DNA of 64,000 bases from Pedobacter sp. Lineage in GTDB: Bacteria > Bacteroidota > Bacteroidia > Sphingobacteriales > Sphingobacteriaceae. Made by a program: the position numbers and the translations under genes. Numbering within the stretch: position 1 is the stretch's first letter; every line of letters starts with the position of its first letter. Positions 33,623 through 43,601 of this stretch are shown here, one piece after another. Location of the stretch: NCBI GenBank assembly GCA_025351765.1, contig JANXVH010000098.1:1-64000 (forward strand), written 5' to 3'. The notes beneath the pieces are model-generated. The model ran no database searches. It saw only the letters and a program-made list of their open reading frames with translations, and was not told where the DNA came from.

Positions 33623-34800
33623 AGGGGCTAAAGTTATATTTAATTATCAGCGGTATATTTGTTGTCATCTATGTGGTGGCACAGTACTATAAACCAAAGC
33701 CTACAGACTGGTCGCCCAGTTACCTTAAGGAGGACAAGATCCCTTTTGGTACCTACATTCTTCATAAAGAAATAGGCAGCTTATTCCCCAGTAGCGGGAT
33801 TAGGGTATCTCGCCAACCTGTATACAATACCCTCAAAGGCACCAACTATCTGCAAAGCAATTACCTGATCATTGCCGGAACAATTAAGTTTGATAAATAC
33901 GATTACCAGGAAATGGAACATTATCTGAGGCGTGGAAACGACGTATTTATTGCTGCCTTTGAGTTGGGGGAAATGCTGAATGATACCCTGAAAATCAAGA
34001 CCAGTACCCTGTTTAACATGGGCAAATCAGCCAGTGCAGGCATTAACTTTACCAATCCAATTCTAAAAGCACATCTAAATTATGTGTTTGATAAAGGCCT
34101 TGGCAATCAGTACTTTGATATTTCTGAGGCAAAAAACCTAATCATTTTGGGTAAAAACCAATATGGTAATGCCAATTACGTTAGGTACAGTTTTGGTAAG
34201 GGTAATTTATACCTGCTGCCCAACCCCCAATTGCTTACCAATTACAGCCTGATCAACCAGCAGGGTGCTGAATATGCCGCAAAAGCACTTTCTTATCTAA
34301 ACAAAAAGAATTTAATAATATGGGATGAAAGCAATACCCGGGGCAATATTGATGATGATGCCATACTTAGAGTGCTCTTTAAATATCCGCCGCTTAAATG
34401 GGCTTACCTAATTACATTGTTTAGCCTGCTTATTTTTGTGCTGTTTGAAATAAAACGGCGCCAGCGCATTATCCCGGTAATGCAACCGCTGCTCAACTCT
34501 TCTGTAGATTTTGTAAAGGTAGTAGGCAAAGTATATTATCAGCAAAGAAACAACAATGACCTGGCTAATAAAAAGATCAGCTATTTGCTGGAGTTTATCA
34601 GAAGTAATTATCGGTTAAAAACCAATAAACTCAATACAGAGTTTTTACACAATTTGATCCATAAATCGGGTGGCGATGAAGAAACGACCGCAGCGCTTTT
34701 AACTACCATTAGTCAAATTAACGGAGGTGCTAAAGTAGATGACAATCAGCTAATCAGTTTAAACAAACTGATAGAACAATTTTATAAACAAGTCCAATAA
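33619..34800 (+). CDS. DUF4350-domain membrane protein
   Basis: The 393-residue protein has an N-terminal helix (about 5-22), an extracytoplasmic domain containing YILHKEIGSLFP and the DVFIAAFELGE strand, typical of DUF4350, and a second helix near 265-285. A cytoplasmic tail of about 100 residues follows. DUF4350 domains are thought to be GATase-like folds without known activity. It is coupled to the DUF4129 gene (4-base overlap) and followed after 7 bases by the MoxR gene. Confidence 0.83.
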   Translation: MKGLKLYLIISGIFVVIYVVAQYYKPKPTDWSPSYLKEDKIPFGTYILHKEIGSLFPSSGIRVSRQPVYNTLKGTNYLQSNYLIIAGTIKFDKYDYQEMEHYLRRGNDVFIAAFELGEMLNDTLKIKTSTLFNMGKSASAGINFTNPILKAHLNYVFDKGLGNQYFDISEAKNLIILGKNQYGNANYVRYSFGKGNLYLLPNPQLLTNYSLINQQGAEYAAKALSYLNKKNLIIWDESNTRGNIDDDAILRVLFKYPPLKWAYLITLFSLLIFVLFEIKRRQRIIPVMQPLLNSSVDFVKVVGKVYYQQRNNNDLANKKISYLLEFIRSNYRLKTNKLNTEFLHNLIHKSGGDEETTAALLTTISQINGGAKVDDNQLISLNKLIEQFYKQVQ

Positions 34801-34807
34801 CAATACC

Positions 34808-35785
34808 ATGGAACCTGAACTAACAAATCATCGAACAGACCTTACGGAACTTAGCCAGGCGGTTGAGCAAATAAGAGCATCACTTGGAAAAATAATTGTA
34901 GGCCAAAAAGAAACCATAGATTTTCTTATTGCTGGTCTGCTGGCCGATGGCCATATCCTGCTGGAGGGCGTACCTGGAGTGGCAAAAACCTTAAGCGCAA
35001 AGCTGGTTGCAAAAAGTATTGATGCCTCTTTTTCCAGGATCCAGTTTACACCAGATCTGATGCCTTCTGATGTATTGGGCACTTCAGTATTTGACCCAAG
35101 ATCTGCCACTTTTGAATACCGCAAAGGACCAATATTCGGACATATCATACTAATTGATGAGATCAACAGGGCACCGGCAAAAACGCAATCTGCTTTGTTT
35201 GAAGTAATGGAAGAAAAGCAGGTTACTGTAGATGGGCATACCTATGCAATGGAAGCGCCATTTATGGTATTGGCTACGCAAAACCCGATAGAGCAGGAGG
35301 GTACGTACCGCTTGCCCGAGGCACAGCTAGACCGCTTTTTGTTCAAGATAGAAGTTAAATACCCAACGCTAGAAGAAGAAACCACCATCCTCCTCAATCA
35401 GCACCAGCAAAATTTGGGTGCTGAAGTAAAAGAGGTAAAACCTGTATTGAGTATTGCACAAATCAAAACCTGTCGCGCCATTATTAAAGCGCTGCACGTT
35501 GAGCCTAAACTGATAGAATATGTAGCAAAAATCACCCATGAAACGCGCAATAATAAGTCGCTTTATCTAGGTGCTTCGCCCCGCGCTTCGCTTGCCATGA
35601 TCAACAGCGCTAAAGCAATAGCCGCAATGGCCGGTCGAGATTTTGTAACGCCTGATGACATCATTAAAGTTGCTGCACCAGTACTGGCACACCGCATTAT
35701 GCTTACACCAGATAAGGAAATGGAAGGGTTAAGCACAAGAGATATCGTTGCACAGATCATTCAGAAAATAGAAATCCCGCGTTAA
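34808..35785 (+). CDS. MoxR-family AAA+ ATPase
   Basis: The 325-residue ATPase has Walker A GVPGVAKT (54-61), Walker B IILIDEINRAPAKTQSA, sensor ATQNPIEQEGTYRLPEAQLDRF and the C-terminal lid SPRASLAMI. MoxR ATPases act as chaperones that insert cofactors or remodel partner proteins, often together with a vWA or DUF58 protein. The DUF58 gene starts 2 bases later, so the partner is at hand. Confidence 0.95.
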   Translation: MEPELTNHRTDLTELSQAVEQIRASLGKIIVGQKETIDFLIAGLLADGHILLEGVPGVAKTLSAKLVAKSIDASFSRIQFTPDLMPSDVLGTSVFDPRSATFEYRKGPIFGHIILIDEINRAPAKTQSALFEVMEEKQVTVDGHTYAMEAPFMVLATQNPIEQEGTYRLPEAQLDRFLFKIEVKYPTLEEETTILLNQHQQNLGAEVKEVKPVLSIAQIKTCRAIIKALHVEPKLIEYVAKITHETRNNKSLYLGASPRASLAMINSAKAIAAMAGRDFVTPDDIIKVAAPVLAHRIMLTPDKEMEGLSTRDIVAQIIQKIEIPR

Positions 35786-35787
35786 CA

Positions 35788-37134
35788 TTGAAAAGGCTCT
35801 TTCATAAATATTATACACAACTATTTGTAGGCAAGCGTTTTTTTGCTGGTATGGCTATCTGTGCCAGTTTTTTTCTAACTTCTTTTTTCCTCCCATGGCT
35901 GGGCCACCTCCCTTACCTTTTATTTTTTATCATGGTTGCCCTAACGGGAATTGATTTCATCATGCTGTACAGGGGCAGCCGCCACGTTTTTCTACGAAGA
36001 GATTTGCCAGAGCGATTAAGCAATGGCGATGAAAATGAGCTGCATATTTATGTAGAGAATTTCTACCCGTTCGCCATACACGCAGGCATTATTGACGAAA
36101 TTCCTTTCCAATTCCAAAAGCGTGATCTCTTATTCCAGGTTTCTTTAAAGCCGGCTACCCATAAAAACATCAGCTATATGCTAAGGCCAACCAAGCGTGG
36201 CGAATACCTGTTTGGTAAAGTAAGACTCTACGTGCAATCCCCACTTCAAATTTTAACCCGCAGGTTTGATTTCTGTCAAGAAGAAATGATTGCTGTTTAT
36301 CCTTCCTTCCTGCAGTTAAGGAAATACGAACTGATGGCAGTCTCCAATCGGTTAACCGAAATGGGGATTAAAAAGATCAGGCGTATTGGACACAGTATGG
36401 AGTTTGATCAGGTAAAAAACTATGTGCAGGGTAACGATTACCGAACCGTAAACTGGAAAGCCACAGCCAGAAAAGGTGAGCTGATGGTAAACTCCTACAC
36501 CGATGAGCGCGCACAACATGTGTACTGTATCATCGACAAATCGCGCGCCATGAAAATGCCTTTTGAAGGGCTCAGTCTCTTGGATTATGCCATTAATGCC
36601 AGTCTTGTATTGTCTAATGTCGCATTGCTGAAGGAAGATAAAGCGGGTTTAATTACCATAGCAGAGAAAGTGGGAAGCATAGTGCCGGCCGATCGCAGGC
36701 CTGCCCATCTGGGCAAAATCATGGCGGTTCTATACAAAGAAAAAACCAGGTACCTAGAAACCAATATGGAGGCACTTTACAGCGGTGTGCGCAGTGTAAT
36801 AAAGCAGCGCAGCCTCGTTATCTTCTTTACCAATTTTGAGAGCATGACTGCCTTAACCCGGCAACTGCCTTATCTAAAACGCATGGCGAAGCACCATTTG
36901 ATGCTCATCGTGTTTTTCGAGAATACAGAGTTGAAGGCCATTAGCCAAACGGTGGCCAGTGATGTAGAAGGCATCTACATTAAAACCATTGCAGAGAAAT
37001 TTGCGTACGAGAAAAAACTAATGGTAATGGAGCTGGCAAAACATGGCATACTCAGTATCCTTACGGCGCCAGAAAAACTAACCATAAACGTAGTAAACAG
37101 GTATCTTGCCATCAAAGCACAACAGAAGATCTAG
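35788..37134 (+). CDS. DUF58-domain protein
   Basis: The 448-residue protein begins with two adjacent membrane helices (about 17-62), then a beta-rich region, and then the DUF58 block [20 protein letters not shown] leading into a vWA-like fold ([11 protein letters not shown] contains a weak D-x-S metal site). The start is TTG (LKRLFHKYY...), two bases after the MoxR stop. It probably binds the MoxR ATPase. Its TAG interlocks with the stop of convergent sdaA (CTAG, 37131-37134). Confidence 0.88.
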   Translation: MKRLFHKYYTQLFVGKRFFAGMAICASFFLTSFFLPWLGHLPYLLFFIMVALTGIDFIMLYRGSRHVFLRRDLPERLSNGDENELHIYVENFYPFAIHAGIIDEIPFQFQKRDLLFQVSLKPATHKNISYMLRPTKRGEYLFGKVRLYVQSPLQILTRRFDFCQEEMIAVYPSFLQLRKYELMAVSNRLTEMGIKKIRRIGHSMEFDQVKNYVQGNDYRTVNWKATARKGELMVNSYTDERAQHVYCIIDKSRAMKMPFEGLSLLDYAINASLVLSNVALLKEDKAGLITIAEKVGSIVPADRRPAHLGKIMAVLYKEKTRYLETNMEALYSGVRSVIKQRSLVIFFTNFESMTALTRQLPYLKRMAKHHLMLIVFFENTELKAISQTVASDVEGIYIKTIAEKFAYEKKLMVMELAKHGILSILTAPEKLTINVVNRYLAIKAQQKI

Positions 37135-38564
37135 CACTCAGGCAAGCTGATGGGAATATTGGTTGCCAATCCCCCGTCTGATGTTTCCTTATACTTAGCG
37201 TTCATATCCAGGGCAGTTTCCCACATGGTATTGACTACCGCATCCAGGCTTACCTTCGCTTGGTCTGGATTACTTTGCAAAGCCAGCTGACTGGCGGTAA
37301 TTGCTTTAATAGCGCCCATGGTATTCCTTTCAATGCAAGGGATTTGTACCAAACCCCCAATCGGATCACAAGTTAAACCCAGGTGATGCTCCATGGCTAT
37401 CTCTGCGGCCATTAAGACCTGTCGCTGCGAACCCCCCATACACTCCGTAAGTGCTGCTGCGGCCATCGCAGAGGACACCCCAATCTCCGCCTGGCAACCG
37501 CCCATTGCTGCAGAAATAGTAGCCCCTTTTTTAAAAATACTGCCTATTTCAGAAGCACAAGCTATAAATTGAATCACCTTATCTTCCGTAAAACCGTCAC
37601 AAAAAGCAATGAAGTACTGCAATACAGCCGGAATTACACCAGCCGCACCATTAGTTGGCGCGGTAACCACCCGTCCAAAAGAAGCATTCTCCTCATTTAC
37701 GGCGAGGGCAAAACAACTCACCCAATCTAAAATATAATTGAAACCATTACCGCCAGCTCGTATGGCTGCTATCCAGCTTGTATAGTCGCTATACTGTTTG
37801 TCGCCAATTAACCGTTTATTCAAAGCAGCAGCCCTTCTACCAACATTTAAACCACCCGGCAAAAAGCCAGCGGTATGGCAGCCACGATAGGTACAATCTT
37901 TCATTACTTCAAAATGCTGTAGAAGACCGGTCTTTGTTGCAGCTTCCGTTCTCCATGCCAATTCATTTTCTAACACCACTTCAGATACCTTTAAACCCGT
38001 ACTCAAGCACCAGTGTAAAAGATCACTTGCTTTCTCTATAGGAAACGGTAGATCTACCTGTTCTTTCTCGCTGCCGCTTTCCCCTTCCTTTACCACAAAG
38101 CCGCCTCCTGTAGAATAATAGGTTTCAGAAAAAGCCTTTCCAGTTTCCAGAAACGCCTGGAAGGTTACGGCATTGGGGTGGAAGGGCAAGCTTTCAAAAA
38201 ATAAGAACGCAAGATCATCTTCATAATTAAAGGAGATCAATTTGTTGCCCGAAAGGTTAAGCAGCTGATCATTTTTAATGGCAGCAATAGTACTATCAAT
38301 TGCGTTAACGTCAAACGTTACCGGATCAGCACCAGTCAAGCCAAGCAATATAGCTACATCCGTTCCATGTCCTTTACCTGTCTTTGCCAAAGAACCATAA
38401 AGCAGGATCTTAACCTGCACTACCCCATTCAATAAATCCTTATCCAATAAAGATGCAGTAAATTGCTGTGCCGCCCTCCATGGCCCCAAAGTATGTGAAC
38501 TGGACGGCCCTATGCCGATCTTAAAAATATCGAATACTGAGATTTGTTCCCGCTGCATATACAA
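37131..38564 (-). CDS. sdaA: L-serine ammonia-lyase, single-chain iron-sulfur type
   Basis: The 477-residue enzyme joins the beta domain ([20 protein letters not shown] at the start) and the alpha domain ([53 protein letters not shown]) in one chain, as in enteric SdaA/SdaB. The cysteines in these blocks are those that hold the [4Fe-4S] cluster. It converts L-serine to pyruvate and ammonia. Either of two Met codons three positions apart may start it. It is divergent from the nucleotide-sugar dehydrogenase gene. Confidence 0.94.
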   Translation of the reverse strand: MYMQREQISVFDIFKIGIGPSSSHTLGPWRAAQQFTASLLDKDLLNGVVQVKILLYGSLAKTGKGHGTDVAILLGLTGADPVTFDVNAIDSTIAAIKNDQLLNLSGNKLISFNYEDDLAFLFFESLPFHPNAVTFQAFLETGKAFSETYYSTGGGFVVKEGESGSEKEQVDLPFPIEKASDLLHWCLSTGLKVSEVVLENELAWRTEAATKTGLLQHFEVMKDCTYRGCHTAGFLPGGLNVGRRAAALNKRLIGDKQYSDYTSWIAAIRAGGNGFNYILDWVSCFALAVNEENASFGRVVTAPTNGAAGVIPAVLQYFIAFCDGFTEDKVIQFIACASEIGSIFKKGATISAAMGGCQAEIGVSSAMAAAALTECMGGSQRQVLMAAEIAMEHHLGLTCDPIGGLVQIPCIERNTMGAIKAITASQLALQSNPDQAKVSLDAVVNTMWETALDMNAKYKETSDGGLATNIPISLPEC

Positions 38565-38610
38565 AGCTAGTTAATAAGGAACTCCTTCCATACTTCTACA
38601 CTAAAATTAC

Positions 38611-38618
38611 TAGATTTG
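38611..38618 (+). promoter_or_regulatory. Candidate -7 box TAGATTTG
   Basis: This is a TAnnTTTG match 9 bases before the ATG of the nucleotide-sugar dehydrogenase. If used, the leader would be extremely short. Confidence 0.35.
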
Positions 38619-38627
38619 TGTAGAAAT

Positions 38628-39917
38628 ATGTCAGCAGCATCCCCTAAAAAAATTGCAGTTATTGGCCTTGGTTACGTGGGTTTGCCCCTTGCAATAGAAT
38701 TTGCGAAGAAATATGATGTGCTCGGTTTCGATATCAATAAGAAAAGGGTGTCAGAGCTAGCTAATCTGGACGACCTTACCAAAGAAGCAGACCTCAATGC
38801 CTTAAAAGAAGTCTTAAACGCCGGAAAATCCAAAACAGGACTTCTTTTGTCCGCTGATAAGAAATTACTTAAAAACTATAACATTTACATCGTAACCGTT
38901 CCCACCCCTGTTGACGCCTTTAAAAACCCAGATCTTAGTCCGTTATTAAAAGCCACAGAGATGCTTGCCAAAGTTTTAAAGAAGGGCGATACGGTAATTT
39001 ATGAATCCACTGTGTATCCCGGCTGTACAGAGGAAGATTGTGTGCCGGTGCTAGAAAAGCACTCCAAACTCATCTACAATCAGGATTTCTTTTGTGGTTA
39101 TTCTCCAGAAAGGATCAATCCAGGCGATAAAATAAACACGTTAACTAAAATTAAAAAAGTTACTTCGGGTTCTACCCCCCAAGCAGCAATCGCTATCAAT
39201 AACCTCTACGCGGAGATCATCACTGCAGGAACGCACATGGCACCAAGCATAAAAGTTGCAGAGGCCTCTAAAGCCATAGAGAATGCCCAGAGGGATGTTA
39301 ACATTTCTTTTGTAAACGAGCTTGCGCTGATCTTTGATAAACTGGATATTGATACTTCAGATGTTCTGGAGGCCGCAGCAACCAAATGGAACTTTCTAAA
39401 GTACAAACCCGGATTGGTGGGAGGGCATTGCATTGGTGTAGATCCATATTACCTGGCTTACAAGTCTAACGCTGTAGGTTATGTTCCGCAGGTCATCTTG
39501 TCGGGTCGCAAAGTTAATGAAGATATGGGTATCTTCATCGCCAATAAAGTAGTCAAGCTTATTCTTGCCAAAGGGGATAAGGTGAAGGGCGAAAAGGTAT
39601 TGATCCTTGGTTTCGCTTTTAAAGAGAATTGTCCGGATATCAGGAATACCAGGGTAATAGATATCTATAAGGAACTTAGCCAATTTGGATTGCTGCCTGA
39701 GATATATGATCCATGGGCTAATCCCGAGCAGGTAAAAACGGAATATGGTATCCACTTATTAACAGAACTCAGTACCAATAATTATAAAGCAGTTATCGTT
39801 GCGGTGGCACACCAGGATTTTTTAGCCGTCGACTATAAAAGCTATAAAGAACAAGGAGCTATAATATTTGACATTAAGTCCTTTATACCCAGAGAACTCG
39901 TAGATGCGCGTCTCTAA
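38628..39917 (+). CDS. Nucleotide sugar dehydrogenase (UDP-HexNAc type, TviB/WbpA-like)
   Basis: The 429-residue enzyme starts with a Rossmann fold (IAVIGLGYVGLPLA) and continues with VTVPTPVD and YESTVYPGCTEE. The catalytic Cys is in GGHCIGVDPYYL, and the C-terminal domain contains VLILGFAFKENCPDIRNTR. This is the UDP-N-acetylhexosamine 6-dehydrogenase branch and makes a uronic-acid sugar nucleotide for polysaccharides. I start it at ATG 38628 rather than the TTG at 38616. It lies about 8 kb from the exopolysaccharide locus and has no glycosyltransferase neighbour, so it may serve that locus remotely. Confidence 0.9.
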   Translation: MSAASPKKIAVIGLGYVGLPLAIEFAKKYDVLGFDINKKRVSELANLDDLTKEADLNALKEVLNAGKSKTGLLLSADKKLLKNYNIYIVTVPTPVDAFKNPDLSPLLKATEMLAKVLKKGDTVIYESTVYPGCTEEDCVPVLEKHSKLIYNQDFFCGYSPERINPGDKINTLTKIKKVTSGSTPQAAIAINNLYAEIITAGTHMAPSIKVAEASKAIENAQRDVNISFVNELALIFDKLDIDTSDVLEAAATKWNFLKYKPGLVGGHCIGVDPYYLAYKSNAVGYVPQVILSGRKVNEDMGIFIANKVVKLILAKGDKVKGEKVLILGFAFKENCPDIRNTRVIDIYKELSQFGLLPEIYDPWANPEQVKTEYGIHLLTELSTNNYKAVIVAVAHQDFLAVDYKSYKEQGAIIFDIKSFIPRELVDARL

Positions 39918-42900
39918 ATCAACAGTTTCAGGCAAACCTTAATTTCTGCCTGCAATTTTCCATTCAATAATTCGAGGTCCTCATCACCAGCACTTTCTAG
40001 GTGGGCTAATTCATTAGCAATACCACTCAACAGCTTCAAGCCCGAAGTCATAGCAGTTCCATACAATTTGTGCCCAACAGCATTAAGCGCTTTCAAATCT
40101 TTGGCAATAAACAAATCAATAATGGCTTCAGATGAGTCAGAAAGTTCCGTCCTTGTTAATTGGATCACCTCCAGCATCAGCCGCTCATCGGTACCAATAT
40201 TCGCAGTAATCTGCGCCTTGTCGAAATGCAAATGAGCCGCCTGTTTTACATCATAAAAGTGCAGCCATTTCTCAAAAGCAAGCGCCAGGGTACTCTCCAC
40301 AATAGGCTTGAGGATAAAATCGTCCATTCCCGCTTCCAGGCACTTCTCTTTTTCGCTTTTCACGTTTCCCGCAGTAAGGGCCAGGATAGGTACATTCATT
40401 CCGGCTTCGGTTAGCCTAATCTGCTTTGTTGCCTCATAGCCATTCATTTCAGGCATCTGTACATCCATTAATATCAGGTCGGGCTTATTTGTTTCGCAGT
40501 AGGCCAGTGCCTCCAATCCGTTCGCTGCTTCATAAATGGCGGCGTTGGGAGCAATCCTCCTGATGATGGTTTTCGCAAGCAATATGTTAATGGCATTGTC
40601 GTCCGCAATCAGGATATTTACCTTAGCTTCCGTAGTGGTAAGTTCCTGCTGTTTAATTTCCACCGGGTGCTGCTCTTCTTTATAAAGTCTGGAAAGTACA
40701 TTATAGATGTCCTCTGTTTTAATAGGTTTCACCATTCTGTGCACCACATTAAGTTCTTTACAAGCACTTTGCAGCAACTCATCATCAGATGAACTGTGCA
40801 GTAAAACGATCTGCTGCTCCTTATCCCCAATCTCAAAGTTGGCGCGAATCTTTTTGATCGTTTCCAAACCATCCATATAGGGCATATGGTAATCCATAAT
40901 AATGGCATCGTATTCTACTCCTTTGGCAAGGAATTGTAAGGCTTCAAAGCCGTTCTTTGCCTCATCACTCTTAATCTGTTTTAGCAGGAGCATTTGATTC
41001 AGGATCAGCCTGTTGTTTTCATTATCGTCAACAATAAGTACTTTCCTAATGTGGTCAATATCGTTCCATTCAATGGCTTCACCAGGTTCTGCGGGTAGCG
41101 CAATATCGAAGTAAAAAATGCTTCCCTTTCCTGCAATGCTTTTCAGTTCCAGTTTGCTCCCCATCAAACCCAGCAGCTTATTGGATATCGTTAACCCAAG
41201 TCCCGTTCCACCATATTTCTTGGTCGTTGTACCATCCTCCTGCGAAAAAGCCTCAAAAATCTTTAACTGTTTGTCTTCCTTAATCCCAATCCCGGTATCC
41301 CGTACACTAATCCTGAATACTTTTAGTTCGGCCTGTTCCCCAATAATTTCAATCTTAAGCTCAATCTCTCCCTTTTCAGTAAATTTAGACGCATTACTTA
41401 ACAGGTTAATCAGTATTTGCTTTAGCCGCACAGAATCCGCCCATATAAACCTAGGCAGGTCGTACGGAATATTCAGCAGCATTTCAAGCCCCTTTGTCTG
41501 TACCTGGTAGGTAATAACATCGGTAGCCTGTGCACTCATTTCATACAGGTCGCATTTCTCTATAGACAGTTCCAATTTCCCGGCTTCAATCTTGGAGAAA
41601 TCCAGGATGTCGTTAATGATGCCCAATAAAGCGTTGGCCGATTGATTTACAATCGCCAGATATTGCTGCTGCGTCTCGTTCAGCTTAGTCTTTAGCAAAA
41701 GGTCCGTAAACCCAATCACGCCGTTTAAAGGAGTACGGATCTCGTGACTCATATTGGCCAGGAATTCAGATTTTGCAACATTAGCCTCTTCCGCCCTAAC
41801 CTTCTCTATTTTCAGTTCCTCCCGCTGGTTGTTTAATGAAGTAATGTCAAGCCCTATAGCCAGATAGCCACTTACCTTATTGGCTTTATTTTTAATCGGG
41901 GTGGTCGCTACCGCTACTTTACGGATTTGTCCATCTTTTCTTACATAGCTCCATTCACTTTGCTCAGACCCATGGCTTACAGCATTCTTTATAAAAATAT
42001 CTAAACCTGAAACCTCAACGCCGTACTTTTCAGTCAATTCCTTTCCTTTCTGTGCTACTTCTTCAGGAAGGTGGATTATATAAGGGCTGACTTTACCAAT
42101 CATCTCGGTAGCTGTATAGCCAAGCAGTTTTTCTGCACCCGTATTGAATACCGTGATCATGCCTTTTTCATCAGTTGCAATAATGCTTACTTCCGATGCG
42201 GCATGCAATACATCATCCAGGAACTGTTTAGTGTGATCCAGGTCTTTCTCCAGTTTAGCCCGCTCCGTAACGTCTATGGCATTTCCAATCACGTACGATT
42301 GACCATCGGGTACAATCTCCAACACATTCTTAAACATCCAAATGCGTGCCGAACCATTTTTATGATTCGTTAACATTTGCCCTTCTGCACCCCCTGTTTC
42401 GGTAACCTGTTTCAGGTAAGCATCTACAAAAGCATGCCTATGCGGTGGCGTAATGTCATACAAGCTAGAATCCAATATCTCTTTAATGGTGTAGCCAAGT
42501 ATTGCAGCACCTGCATAATTTACAGAAAGAAAATTGCCCTTCAGGTCGTGCGTGCACATCAACCCCTGCGAGTTCTCAAAAAAAGCGCGCAACCTTTTTT
42601 CATTAATAACCAGCTTAACTTCCCGCAAGCGCTCTTCCGTTATATCCCTGCCAATACCAAATACATTTTGAGTATTCGGCTCCTGGGTTGCTACCCATTG
42701 AAAGGTCTTATAGTCGCCTGTTTTAGTTTTTAGCCTGTGCTCAAGCACAATAGTATTTGCCCCTCTTCCCAGTTTTAAGAGCTCTGTTTTAGAACGTTTC
42801 AGTTCTTCAGGGTGCACCAGATCGTACAAGGATCTCGTTTTCAAGTCATCTTTATTCCAACCCAGCAAATGTTCAAATATAGGGTTCACCTTTTTAAAGA

Positions 42901-43465
42901 AGCCATTCGTACCCACAATGCAGATCAAGTCGTTAGAAATCTCAAAGAGCTTTTCAAAATTATCCAGTTCTTTCTGCTCCCTGTGTTCCACAATTAAAGC
43001 GATGGCCTCCTCGGCCAGCAGTTCCAATGCCCTTTTCTGTTTCTCATTAAGCTGTCTGGCTTGCTGATCTATGATGCACAATGTTCCAAGCGCATAGCCA
43101 TTTGGATCTATTAAGGGGTATCCCGCGTAAAAGCGGACTTCAGGGTATCCGGTAACCAGTTCATTCGATATAAATCTTTCATCTTTACTAGCATCCGGAA
43201 CTTCAAAATATTTATCCCCCATAATGGCGTATTGGCAAAAGGAAATCTCCCTTGGCGTCTCCGCTACATTCAAGCCGACTTTAGATTTAAACCACTGCCT
43301 TTTTTCGTCTATCAATGAGATCAAAGAAATAGGCACCTCACAAATAATAGAGGCCAGTTCAGTAATCCGGTCAAATTTATATTCATAACCAGAATCCAGT
43401 ATCTCATAATCCTTAAGGAATTTTAAACGCTCTTGCTCATTTTCCGGGATTGGATACTTCTTCAT
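39914..43465 (-). CDS. Hybrid sensor kinase GAF-PAS3-HisKA-HATPase-REC2-Hpt
   Basis: The 1183-residue cytoplasmic protein has no clear membrane helix. Domains in order: GAF (about 15-165), PAS (170-280), PAS (285-405), PAS (410-545), HisKA with His574 (FLANMSHEIRTPLNGV), and HATPase with NLLSNASKF, DTGIGI and GGTGLGLTI. Two receivers follow with Asp858 (IIMDYHMPYMDG) and Asp1001 (LILMDVQMPEMNG), then an Hpt with His1132 (GHKLYGTA). It can run an entire phosphorelay internally and needs an outside output regulator. No such regulator is adjacent. Its stop interlocks with that of the dehydrogenase (CTAA). Confidence 0.94.
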   Translation of the reverse strand: MKKYPIPENEQERLKFLKDYEILDSGYEYKFDRITELASIICEVPISLISLIDEKRQWFKSKVGLNVAETPREISFCQYAIMGDKYFEVPDASKDERFISNELVTGYPEVRFYAGYPLIDPNGYALGTLCIIDQQARQLNEKQKRALELLAEEAIALIVEHREQKELDNFEKLFEISNDLICIVGTNGFFKKVNPIFEHLLGWNKDDLKTRSLYDLVHPEELKRSKTELLKLGRGANTIVLEHRLKTKTGDYKTFQWVATQEPNTQNVFGIGRDITEERLREVKLVINEKRLRAFFENSQGLMCTHDLKGNFLSVNYAGAAILGYTIKEILDSSLYDITPPHRHAFVDAYLKQVTETGGAEGQMLTNHKNGSARIWMFKNVLEIVPDGQSYVIGNAIDVTERAKLEKDLDHTKQFLDDVLHAASEVSIIATDEKGMITVFNTGAEKLLGYTATEMIGKVSPYIIHLPEEVAQKGKELTEKYGVEVSGLDIFIKNAVSHGSEQSEWSYVRKDGQIRKVAVATTPIKNKANKVSGYLAIGLDITSLNNQREELKIEKVRAEEANVAKSEFLANMSHEIRTPLNGVIGFTDLLLKTKLNETQQQYLAIVNQSANALLGIINDILDFSKIEAGKLELSIEKCDLYEMSAQATDVITYQVQTKGLEMLLNIPYDLPRFIWADSVRLKQILINLLSNASKFTEKGEIELKIEIIGEQAELKVFRISVRDTGIGIKEDKQLKIFEAFSQEDGTTTKKYGGTGLGLTISNKLLGLMGSKLELKSIAGKGSIFYFDIALPAEPGEAIEWNDIDHIRKVLIVDDNENNRLILNQMLLLKQIKSDEAKNGFEALQFLAKGVEYDAIIMDYHMPYMDGLETIKKIRANFEIGDKEQQIVLLHSSSDDELLQSACKELNVVHRMVKPIKTEDIYNVLSRLYKEEQHPVEIKQQELTTTEAKVNILIADDNAINILLAKTIIRRIAPNAAIYEAANGLEALAYCETNKPDLILMDVQMPEMNGYEATKQIRLTEAGMNVPILALTAGNVKSEKEKCLEAGMDDFILKPIVESTLALAFEKWLHFYDVKQAAHLHFDKAQITANIGTDERLMLEVIQLTRTELSDSSEAIIDLFIAKDLKALNAVGHKLYGTAMTSGLKLLSGIANELAHLESAGDEDLELLNGKLQAEIKVCLKLLI

Positions 43466-43552
43466 CGGCTTAGTTTTTGTAGGACTTAATTTAAAGGAAA
43501 ATTACAAAAAAATTGCCAATTAGCCATACTTCCAGATGGAAAAAGGAAAGGA

Positions 43553-43592
43553 TGTCTGGAAGTAGCAGTTGTGCAATAACTACTTCCAGACA
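43553..43592 (-). terminator. Hairpin downstream of the 138-residue gene
   Basis: A perfect 13-bp stem (43553-43565 with 43580-43592) with a 14-base loop lies just after the minus-strand stop at 43602. On the minus strand it is followed by a T/C-rich tract. The same ACTTCCAGA word recurs at 43528-43536. Confidence 0.55.
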
Positions 43593-43601
43593 CCCTCAGT
43601 T

